Positions 12,701 through 24,700 of a stretch of DNA of 64,000 bases are shown piece by piece. Within the stretch, counting starts at the first letter, position 1. The number at the start of each line of letters is the position of its first letter. Source of the DNA: Alviniconcha marisindica (taxonomy: Eukaryota; Mollusca; Gastropoda; Provannidae); contig JABMCL010003335.1 in the NCBI GenBank assembly GCA_018857735.1, positions 301,001-365,000 of the forward strand, given 5' to 3'. Below the pieces are notes generated by a model, which ran no database searches, was not told the DNA's origin, and was given only the letters and a program-made list of their open reading frames with translations. Both the position numbers and the translations under genes were made by a program.

Positions 12701-15700
12701 ACACTGCCGCCCAGATTGGGATACACAGAGTGTATCTGTCGATGCAGAACATTGGCTGCTGCCAGTATCTGCCAAGGCCCCATCTCCTTGGAGTTTGTAG
12801 CTGATGCCATGACCTCCAGTTCATAGGCACGTTTCAAGTCTCTATGTAGGAAATTGCCTGACTGGTGGTAGAAAAACACAGACGCTTCACCATCAAGACG
12901 AGTGCCCTTTGCAACATAGGCTGGAGACAAATACCTTTGCTTGTTTACTGCCAGCTCACATGTGATGCGGATCCGGAGTTCTTTATGATGACTGTCATCG
13001 CCAAACGCTGCTGTGCTGAAAGCTCGTGGCAGACAGTTACCATCGGCAGCTGTTGATGCTGGATAATATCCAGGCGGTACTCCACCTGAAGGTAGAAGAT
13101 TTTGTGCAGCCTGGTCTGAAGGTGTGCAGTCCTTCCATTGCAGGGGTTCTGATGATGGCATTGACAAGGAGTGAGAAGCCTGTTCCTCTTGGAATTTTCT
13201 AGCAACTGACATGAACTCTGCAAAGTTTTGCTGAGTTTTGGCATGTTGAAGTTTTTCATAATACTCCTCAAAAAATTCTTCTCTTGTGACTCGCGCTGCC
13301 AGAGGACTGTCCATGCTGGGCTGAGCTGGGCTCTTCCTGCCGGTCAACCACCTGTTTCATAATGTGGATCTTGTAGAGGCCTGTGTAGCCTCTGTTTTGG
13401 CAAAGCTCAGGGTGATTGTCCTTGCAAGCGATGCAGAAACATGCAAGTCTTTGCGCTTTCAAAACAAGTTGGGACAAGGCCACAACTTGATGAAACTGGC
13501 GGCATCCTGGAATGCACTTTACATTTGTCTTTTGACGGCCTCGCTGTATCTGGTCTGGGCCAACAAAGAAGAAAGTACGCTTTGACAGGTCTTCATCCTT
13601 TGACAAGTTTTGGACGCACCACTGGTGAAGATCTGCTGCATGACGTATGAAAACCTTACGGCAGAGCACTGCAGCCTCAAGGCTTTTGCTGATGGCTCCA
13701 GTTTCACCATCTGCTTCACCTTTCCCATGTTCTGAGCCATAGTAGATGCGCTGGACAGGCAAGGCATAGTGCGTCAGGTCTACAAATGTCCCTCTTCCTT
13801 TGTACTGTGCTGCACAGCCATCAGAGAAGATGTAAACCTTTAAGGGCCCTTCCGCTGGTAGCATCAGTTTCTCCTGGAGGAAATGGAGTGAACATGACAT
13901 AAAGTGATGTACCGCATTATGGTCATGGACCACATCATCAGTAATAAAATCCAGTGCATGCCGTACAAGTTGTCCACTCTGGCTGCGATAAAACGCAATC
14001 ACAGGATGGAGTCTGATTTGCTGCTTGTTGAAGTGGGCGGACTTGATTTCATCTTGGTATTGAGATTTGCGGTTTTCAGCAAAATCCATGACAAGCATGA
14101 CTTCACCGGACTTGAGATTCTGCTTCAGCAGCCGATACTGATAGTACTGCCAGTCTGCTGTGAAGAAGTGCGTGATGAAAGTCGTGTTGAGGGCTGGTTT
14201 TTTCAAATCATGGTCAGTCAGTTGTTGCATGAGGTCTTCAGTAGATCCTTGCATCGTTTCTGGTTCCCGGGTTGTCTTCCCGTTGCTGGACGTACGGGCC
14301 CACCTATTCCATGTCACTGTTGGTCTCAAATCAAGGAGGCTTTGGAAATGGGTCCTCAGTGTTCCTGAAACATCGCAGCACTGCTGACACTGGCCATAGA
14401 TGCAGTCTGAACTGGGGAAGGGCGAATCTCCTTTTGGACACAGAAGAAGGTTGAAGAGGGCTTGCTCATTTGGAATTTTCATTTCCACACCAAGCCCGGA
14501 AACTGTTTAAAGCATGCAGCTTCAGCTGGACATTGAGGCAGTAGACACAAAGGCATGACTCAGAAAATGCAGATGAAATCTTGCGCACGTTCTTCAGTCT
14601 CAGCTGAGTGAACAGGGAATAGCTCACCTTTATTTCGGGATGTTCTGCCTTGAACATGGAGTATGCCCCTCTCAGTGTTTGCTGCATGACATACCCTGCA
14701 CCTTCCTTTCTGGCATACCGCTTATTTGGCAGTACACGGGAAACGTCTTCTCTGAGAAAGTAACACTGGATCTTCCGTTTGTCTTCTGTCAGGAGAGAGT
14801 GTTCTTTTCTTCCTTTCCAACAGCTTCTTCCTTGCAGCACAAATTTTTTTTTGGAGAAGGTTTCTGCGACTGTGTTTCGGAAGTGATGAAGTGGAGTTGA
14901 AAGACAACCCAACATCTCTCAATGCTTGTTTCTTTCGTGGTGATTGCGTGTTCACACAAATGTTCTTCAGCATGCGGGCAAACTGCAGCGGAGTCTTCGA
15001 ATTCTTCACCAAGCTTTTCCTTACTCCAGAAACACAGTTGTAGTGCGATTTCTTCAGAATCCTTTGATCTTCAGCTGCGGTTACTGGGTTGGGAGGCCCA
15101 TCCAAAGGAGTGCGGCAGCCAGACGTTGCTTCAGCTGAAATCACAACAGGACGTTGAGCTGGGGTTGCTGAACCAAACTTGGCAAGTTTGTCAGTGGTTC
15201 TTTTCATTCTGCGGTACACTTTATCCTTCTCCCTGGTCCTCTTCTTGTTTGCATGCATGTTTGCTCTTGACTTTGCCTTGATTTGACAGCGGTGTTCTTT
15301 GTATTCTTCTTCAGTCATGTGCCGTGGTCGCTTTGGGGGATGTGATTCTGATGCCTGGTCGGAATGCCGGCATGGTCTGCTGGTCAATTTCTGCATCCTT
15401 TCTCGGTAGCACATGGAACGATTCCTGAAATTAAAAAAAATCCTTACCTATATCATTTTTATTCATTCACTTATAATTTTTTTAATTTAAATCAGTAAAC
15501 ATTTGTGCTTCAGCGGCAGTAAAATGTTGCATACACGAATTATTTGAGTTATCACTCAGTATCACTATCAGGTATGTAAATTACCACTTTAATACTTAAT
15601 AGTTTGTAACAATTCACAAACCACTCATCCTTATGTGTGTCCGTGCGTACACATTCATGTAAACTCTTTCCAAGCTTCTAGTTCTAGTTCAACTTCTACA

Positions 15701-18700
15701 CACTTGAAACAATATTTCAAGCATATTAATGAGACTGAGTAATAATATGTAATTTCTTGTACATTATCAGCAGATTGACCGCTTACTTACCACTGGCTGT
15801 TGATGTAAAAACATAAATAATTATACTTTGACATACCTGGCAAGGCCTGCCTGTCTTTCCCTTTCTTGGATGGTTGCCCGGGTCTGTGGCTCGGTCTGCC
15901 ATTTCTTCTTTTTTGCGTCTCTATTCTGTTTGCTGCACACTTTCTGCTTCTGCAAATATTCCTGGTACTTTTCTGGGTCTTTTTCTTTGAGAATTTGTCG
16001 ACGTGTTGCCGAACTCGATGACATCATGAATCTGCACATGTATGATGGCATTAAAATTAAAACTAAGTCTTTCAGTTTCTCAATTATGAATATATGAGGC
16101 ATGTACGACAGTTGACACACATATATATTTCTTCAGAAATACACATAATTCAGCTTGGTGGTTACACAGCAACAAAAACTTGGGGGGGGGGGGGGGGCAC
16201 TTAAAATTCATCTATTTTTGAATGCAGCTTTACATACATGCACACTAACAGTAACAGTAACACAGCACTTGTAATCAAATGAAATCTGAAAGAACCACAG
16301 TTTGAAGGAAGTAAAACAATGTGAGCTTAGGCTAAATATAGAAGTTGGCAGGTTTCCTGCAGTCCGTGCATTGGCTGCCTGCTGAAATACCCAACTGACC
16401 TACACAGATACAAGCTTACGCCCACACAAACAGCTTTTCGCTGCGTGAAAAAGCCTTTCAAGAAAAAAGTGTAACTTTAGGGATTATTTGCAGAAATACT
16501 TTGTGAATCGATTGAGCTTGTCAGATTTGTTGACAAATTATCAACAAAATGGAAATCAAGTGCAGTGCATTGTGGGAAGGCCCAGTACAGCTGAGCGTGG
16601 CTGGAGTCTTGATTCTGATTTCTGATTGGTCTATTTTAAATTCCAGTGATGTCATGCGAGTCACTACTCCAAATAAGGAGATTTACGTTGAAAATCAAGG
16701 GTCGGAAACGGCAGGAAATCTATGGTCGATCTCGGCGATTATGACATGGAACTTGGAACAAAGAAGAGCAGTCGACCTCTCCAATGATACCAAACTTGAC
16801 CTACTTTTTGCTCGACTTGGGGCCGTCATCAATGGGTCAAACAATGTGCATGTGCTTTTCGTTTGAAGGCATTAAAAACAATTTTCATGCAAAACATGGC
16901 TGAATAGGTTTTTAATGGGTGTCAAAGAGTACATATCTGCACCAAAAAACAAAAAAGTGACAAAAAACATTTTGGGTCAGATTTGTCAGCCCAGTTTGTT
17001 GGTTGGCTGGTGTGGTTTGGAATGTCTGTACAAGATTTATTTTGTGTGTGAGTGTGTTTTGTCCCCCCCCCCCCCCCCCCCTTTTTTTTTTTTGATGCTG
17101 ACAATACATGCATGAAGCACCCTGGATGGAATTGGAGTACTTTTGGGAGGTGTTGTGCAGTGTACAGTGAGTTGTTTGAGCTGTTGCTTTGCCTCTGTGT
17201 GTTGTTTTGAGGACCCCTTCCAAAATATGGGCAAGCTTTTGCCTTAAACTTCTCTTTCACTCTCCTAACTGCAGAACAATTACTATATGAAAACAGAATA
17301 TGTTTCGCCCTGATTTAACTGCAATGGTTGACTGGGCATAACACACCGAGTTACGTGCTTACTCCAAACTGCAGGCGAGTGGGATCCTTTGGTTGGGTTG
17401 GGACAGCCACTGCCCTGAGACAAGTCATTTTACAGCTCAGTCACTGCACATTTTATTTCAAGATATATCATGTGAAAACATCTGTTTAAAAGAAATCAAT
17501 ATTTTTAGCAGACTATAATTAGTATAAACCTTCAGGTCCCTTTTAGTTCTGTTCATGTTCTAACCACTTTTTAAAGTACAATTAAAAAAAATCTGACTAT
17601 ACCAGTTCTAGCATGTGCACATTTTGAACTGTGTGTGATGACAAAATGTATCTCACCCTGATGTAACTATTGGTTGACTGGGTGTAAAACACCAAGTTAC
17701 TTTTTCCTAACTGCAGGCGAGTGGGATCCCTCGGTTGGGTAGCTAGGGACAGCCGCTGCTCTAAAAAGTGAGCTCTGCCATAACAGCCTGGGCCCTCAGA
17801 CCTGCTCATTGTAAGTGAGCAATGTTCGAACATTTTGCGTGCACCATCACAATCCCCACAGCAGTGTCTGGGGACATTTCATTGGACAGCTCCACACCAG
17901 TCACAGTCATTCTTTCCATGGCGAGAACCGAAAAAGACCTCTTCAGTGGACCATGAACCAGACAAACGAGTGTATGGCTGAGAAGAAGAAACAGAAGTTT
18001 TGACTTGAACTGGGCAGCGCACCCATCACTAATCAAGACTACCCTCTTGAATGACTGCAGCTGTGCCGGATAATTCAGTGTGTTAGCTGCTCATGCTGGG
18101 TGTCTGCGTACACAGTGTGCAGGACTTCCTGTCTTTAAGTTTAAAGATGATTATTTGTGTGTACCCTCCTGTTAGCTGCTTCCAGTCAGTACCTTTGTAC
18201 ACAATGTGCAGGACTAAAGTTTAAAGATCATTATTTCTGTGTCTCGTATCCTGTTAGCTGCTTACAGTGGGTACCTTTGTACACTATGTACAAGACTGTC
18301 GACCTTTCTTTAAGTTTAAAGATCATTCTTTGTGTGTACCCTCCTGTTAGCTGCTTACAATGCATACCTTTGTACACAATGTGCAGGGCTGCCTGTCTTT
18401 AAGTTTAAAGTTGATTATTTGTGTGTACCCTCCTGTTAGCTGCTTACAGTGGGTACCTTGTACACAATGCACAGGACTGCCTGTCTTTGAAGATGACTGT
18501 TTCTGTGTGTCCTTCTGTTAGTGTCTTGCCCTGATATAACTGTACTGGTTGACTGGGCGTAAAACACCAAGTTGCTGTCTCATGCTGGGTGCCTTTGTAC
18601 ACAATACGCAGGACTCCCTGTCTTTGATGATGACTGTTTCTGTATGTCCTTCTGTTAGTGTCTCGCCCTGATATAACTGTACTGGTTGACTGGGCGTAAA

Positions 18701-21700
18701 ACACCAAGTTACTGTCTCAAACTGGGTGCCTTTGTACACAATGCACAGGACTGCCTATTTTTGAAGATGACTATTTCTGTGTGTCTCGCCCTGATATAAC
18801 TGTATTGGTTGACTGGGCATAAAACACCAAGTTACTGTTAGTGTCTCATGCTGGCTGCCTTTGTACACAATGTGCAGAACCACCTGTTTTTGAAGACTGC
18901 TGTTTTTACATTCCCTTCTCGTAGTTGCTCACACTGGGTATCCAGTAAAATCCTGTCTTTGTACATGATGTGCAGGCAGCCCTGTCAACGTACTTGCTGG
19001 ACAGCATTGGGGAGAACACGAAGAACGCCATCATCTTGTACCTGCTCTTTGACATGGCAGCCGTGGCGCACGGGCAGCAGGAACAGGTAGGGCCGCTTAA
19101 AGTCTTTCCCACAGCTTCCATGGGGCGCTTGGAGGGCAAGGCTTCTGTTGCCCATGGCTCCGTCCAGAGCGCCATTATTGGTCCTTTGGCAATGCACATA
19201 GCTTTGATGCTCAACTTTTGTGCCAGGGTGTTGTGGACTTTCAAGCTGCCACTACATTTTGTTTTAACACCCTGTTTTTGTTAGGCGATTTTCATCAGAA
19301 AGCTTTCTGAGGACTGTCCCCATCCTCTTATGAGCATGATTGACACACTCAAGCTTTTCAACCTCCACATCTTGTCCATAAGGGGCAGTTGCTACGACGG
19401 CTTTATGAGCTGTTGATTCACCATCGGAGAGCATTTCCATGAAGTGGAAACCTTCAGCTAGAGTGAATGATTCATATAGATGCTAGAAATTAGAGTGAGT
19501 CAAATTCAAAAGACGGTAAATCTTGTGATGATGAGGAATGACTGGAGAGAAAAAGCAAGCAAGTCTGATTTCTCTCGAGCATCCCATCTTCTCACCAAAG
19601 GCAACAGTCAGGTTCCCACCACATTCACTGCAAGCCACACAGAAAATGGACTTCAGACTTCTAATTTCCATGAAGCACCATTCTTTGTCAATTTCTGTGT
19701 CAAAATGAGAGAGTAAAACCCACTCAGGGTCAAAATCATCATCAGAATCGCTGCTTTTGCTGTGACCTTCCCCTTCATCGATCACCCTGATATAACCGCA
19801 CCGGTTGACTGGGTGTAAAACACCAGCTTACTTACTTACTCCCCCTCATCGCTCGACAAACCATCTAAAATAAGCTGTGTAGCTTCAGTGGCAGTGATAC
19901 TGTGTCGCTTGGTAGCCATTTTTGATCAGCGCTTCAGCGTCGCCTCCCCTAACTTCAGGACAACCACATTTCTGTTCTCCACCACTGTTGTTTAGTCAGA
20001 GGGAGGTACACACACGTATTGCAATTACATGCAAGGAGGCTTTCCGAGTTTTCATCCTTTGTACCACCCCCACGACTTTTCACACAAAATTATCGAAAAT
20101 GGTCACTTCATATGATGCCCCACATTGCCAAGCATGCAATGAGTAATCGCATCATATGAAGCGAAACATCGCCAGTGAGTTAAGTTTGTGAATTGATTGG
20201 TTTTGTGGATTGACTTGACAAAGGGTTTATATATGGGAAGAGTTTTGAAATGTGCATTTGCTTATGACCTGAGTTTGTCCTGAGGTGACCCTGTGTCCTG
20301 ACAGGACATTAAAATCCATTTACTACCTACTACTAATACTATAGCATGACAGAAGTGGTGTCAAAATAATGTTGAATAATTCTTTACAAGATTAACACTT
20401 AAAAAGTACGCAACAACATGTGATTTGAAAGATTTTTCTCGCTCTGTTGAATCCACGCAGTGGATATGTTGTTTGGGTGATGTTTTGTGGAAAGTGTGAC
20501 TGAGTTTTTACTTGAATGTTTCATTTTTGTGTTCTGCTCTGATACAACTGTCATGGTTGGCTGGGCCTTAAAAATTATGTTTCTCACTAGTAATATTTGT
20601 CTGTGTCCATTGTTGATTGTGTGCGCTTGGTGCATTCTGTTATTATGTTATATTTGTTAAAGTGAATTTTTAAAAAAATTGGGGGGGGGGGGGGGGGGGG
20701 TGGCATCAGTCAAACCATAGGTAGTTAAGTGGGTTTTTTTCTTTCATTTTTTTTCTGGTTCTGCCCTTGCAGTTTGCGGAGAAGATTCCGATGTTTGCCA
20801 AGACGTTTGATCTTCCCCTGGGGCTGGTGCAGCAGATCCACGGCTTTTGGCTCATCGACCACATGAACTTCCAGGTACTGTGCAGATGCATTTGTTGTTG
20901 GCTTGGCCACTAGACCCTGAACTGATGGGCTGCTCATCGACCACAGGAACTTCCAGGTAGTGTGCAGATGCATTTGTTGTTGGCTTGGCCACTATACCCG
21001 CTCATCGACATCGACCACATGAAGTTCCAGGTACTGTGCTATGCATTTACTGTTGGTTGTGCCACTAGACCCATAACCGATTGGCTGCCTGTCGACCACA
21101 TGATGTGAACTTCCAGGTACTGTGCTGTACATTTGTTGGCTTTGCCACTAGACCCAGAACTGATGGGCCACTTGTCGACCTCAGAAACTTCCAGGTACTG
21201 TGTGGTGCATTTGTTCCAGCAAATGTGGCAGTGTAATTAATGAGTTGTTGGTGACATCATTGCGGCCTCTAAATGGATTATTATGCCATGGGAAATTTAA
21301 AAATTTTTGGGTGTAATGATGTCTCTGGTTCAAACTACCTTTTTCTTCCTTTTTCTCCCCCTACTCTTCCTCCCCCCCCAAAGCCTTTTTTTTTTTCTTC
21401 TTCTTTGCCATTGTGATTAAATGTTTGTGTGTGTGTCTCTCTCCCTCTCCCTCCCTCCCTCCCCCTGACCCCCTAACCCAACCCCCAACCCTTTTTTCTT
21501 TTCTTCTTCTTTGCCATTGTGATTAAATGTTCCAGTGAAATGGCATAATCTCTGGGAGGGGGGTTGAGGGTAGGGGAGGATGTAGTGCTCTGAATTTAAC
21601 CCAAATTTGCATGATTCAGATAGAGGGCCCTCAGTTGAACCCTAATTTGCATGATTCAGATGTACCTAATCAGATTCAGAGGTCTGTTAGTGTTGATGAG

Positions 21701-24700
21701 AGCATTGTGTCTTGCACTCTAGCACAGCACCTGACTGTGTGCACGCTCCAATGAATTTGACCTTGGTTCTTCAGGAAGGGCTGACCCAGTTGCTACGCCA
21801 TAGTTCCTGCCAAGACCTCGTTCCCTGGCAGCATACCTGCATTCTTCGCGCTCTGTTGCATCAAGGGGAGCTGGCGGCCGCCTCACGCTACCTGTCTATG
21901 CGTAACCCACCCATCCGGACTGCTGAGGACCTCAAGATGAGGCTGACAATTCTTGTGGCCAACAGGTGACTGAAATAAAAGGAAGAATTTGTTTTGTTTG
22001 CTTGCACTTCTTGCTCATAATAATACTAATAATCCTATAATGCTGTGTGAGTTGATGAACTGTATGTGTTGTGTTTTTTGTCATGTTGGTGTGGTGGTCC
22101 ATGTGAGTTGGTGGTGATCTGTAGCCTGTGCATTTTGTGCATCAGGATGGTGTGTGGTTGTCTGTGAGTTGATGGGCTGTGTCTGTTGTGTTGTGCGTCA
22201 GCCTGGTGTGGTGGTCTGTGTGAAGTGATGATGATCTGTGCATTTTGTGCGTTGGGCTGGTGATCTGTGAGCTGGTGAACTGTGTGTGTTGTGCTGTTCA
22301 TTGGGCTGGTCTGGTGGTTCATGTGAGGTTCGTGATGATCTGTGCATTGTGTGTGTCAGGCTGGTGTTATCTGTGAGTTGATGATCTGTACATTGTGTGC
22401 ATCAGGCAGGAGTGTGTGATCTGTGAGTTGATGAACTGTACGTTGTGTGCGTCAGGCTGATGTGTTGTGATCTGTGAGTTGATGAACTGTACATTGTGTG
22501 CATCAGGCTGGTGTGTTGCGACCTGTGTGTTGATCAACTGTATGTTGTGTGCGTCAGGCTGGTGTGGCAGGCGGTGGCCCACGTGCGCCACAGCTGTGGG
22601 TCTGTGGACCAGGAGGACATGCTGAGGCACATCTTCCTGCAGTGTCAGCAGCGTGAGTGCATCCGGCCTTTCTCTGTTGCAGTGTCTTGTTGGATAGCCT
22701 TTTGGTTTGGGTTTCCGGAGAGAGTGAAGTAATGTGCTAAAAAGAAGAAGAAAAGCAAGGAAAAAGAGTCTCTTTACAGAATACTTCATTCTCTCCTGAA
22801 ACTCAAACCAAAAGGTTATCCAACATTGAATCTTTATTGTCTATGAATAACATAGAAATTTTGCCTTACGACTGCATAAAAAAGATCAGTAAAATAATAC
22901 ACAGTATATAATAATATGCCAAGCCCAAAGATGCAGTATGAAGTGGCAAAGATGACCCTCTCCTTAACATGATTAATAAGTAAGCAAAGAGAATACTGAC
23001 AAGGCATTGAAGCACAGAAAAGGCAGTGATGGACTTCTCAAACTTGTTGAATGTTAACATTCAGTTGCTGTGGTATTTTAGCTTTGCACATCCTGAAGAT
23101 GAGTTTCTGTCTTGAGCTGATTTTGAACGGCCCTTGCCGGAAATGTTTTCCTAATTACTACAAATTTCTGTTGAAGAAGAAGTAAGGTGATGTCTGTGAG
23201 CCTTGTGTGTAAATGGTTTGTTACTCATGTTTAGTGTTTTGCCCTGATGTAACTGTACTGGTCAACTGGGCAGAAAAGAAAGCTCAGTTACTTACATAAT
23301 CAGTGTTTTACCCCCAACGTGACCGTACTGGTTGACTGGGCATACAAAAAACAGTTACTTACTCGTAATAAGTGTTTCGCCTTGATATAACCATACTGAC
23401 AATAAGTGTTTCGCCCGGATATAACCACAGTTGTTGACTGGGCATAGAAATACCCCAGTTACTTATAATCAGTGTCGGTATACAGTAACTGGAATGTGCT
23501 GCTGTGGTCTGGAACTTGCTGTAACGTGTGCAGTTCCGTGATGTGTCCAATTGTAGGTCATGTGGTTGCAGGCAAGCTGATGGAACTGCTGTTCAAGCTG
23601 CCGCTGACCGACCAGGAAGAGCAGTGCTTGCAGAATTACCTCGCTGAGAGCGCTGACTCCACGTCTGCAGAGTTACTGGTCCTGCATCTCCTGCAGAGGG
23701 CGCAGTATGTGCCGGCTATTCGACTCAACGATCGCATGAAGCATCGAGCCACGGTTAGCTGCTGAAGGTTTTTTTGGGGGGGGGGGGGGGGGGAGCATGC
23801 TGCAGTTTTGAGCAATGGTAGACTTAGTTTCGGTGTTCACAGTGGTTTGATTTTGAGTTTCAGTTGCAGAAGCAGTTTAAACTTTATTTTAGTCATTTGG
23901 ATTCTACATGGGTCAGATTTTGAACATTTGCTGTAGGGGGTGGAGGGGGCGGCAATGACAGAACATTGCTCGTAGTCCATTGAAAAAACAAGATTGTGTG
24001 GTTTATCTTTTGTTATTGTTGTTTTTTTGCTCTCTTTTTTCCCTTGCTGTGAGATATTTTGTTACATTGTGTGGATTTAGCGGAGATCTGAGAAAGAGAT
24101 TTTGAGACCTTCTGGGAGAGTTGTTTATGAAAACCTGTGCTGCAGATATTTTTGAATTCCTGAAGGAGACAGATGTCTCACCAGTTGTTAAAAGTCCAGC
24201 TATGCTGTGTCTGAAACTGTGACCCAGGTTTGGTTTTTTTGCTTATGATTTGATGACCTTTGTTCCCCCAAATATATTTGTTACATTTGCATTTAAGATA
24301 GCATTTGTTTGTCCTGAGGTGACTGTGTGATTGACAGGACAGTAAAATCTAAGCACTGACGAACTGACCATTCTGTTCTGGTATCCAGATGGACATGAGT
24401 GCCAGAGCACGGGATCGCGCCAAGACACGCAACGCAGTCGTAGATGGCTTCCGACGCGCTCTTCCAGCCACCCAGCAGTACCTCATCAACCACCCCCCAG
24501 CGGTGTCCAAGGTGTCGGCCACCCGCAACATAGAGGGTAAGCTTTCTCCGCAACAGTACCTCAATTTGCATCCCGTTTTAATCGCTCTCTTTCCCTCAGT
24601 CTTTTTCTGCGGCCAGTACCCCGCCCCAAGCCGCTGTCGACAGTGATCGTCCGGCATCTGGAAAGATGAGCCAGTTTGCATCCAGTTTTTTAAATCTCTC

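Noticed and set aside
12208..16027. A host gene on the - strand nested in the ELYS intron
   Set aside because: Transposase motifs, frame breaks and partial relatives of the transposase on both sides make a mobile element far more likely.
16549..16866. 105-codon + strand frame upstream of the transposon
   Set aside because: No family resemblance, antisense to the element, no splice support.
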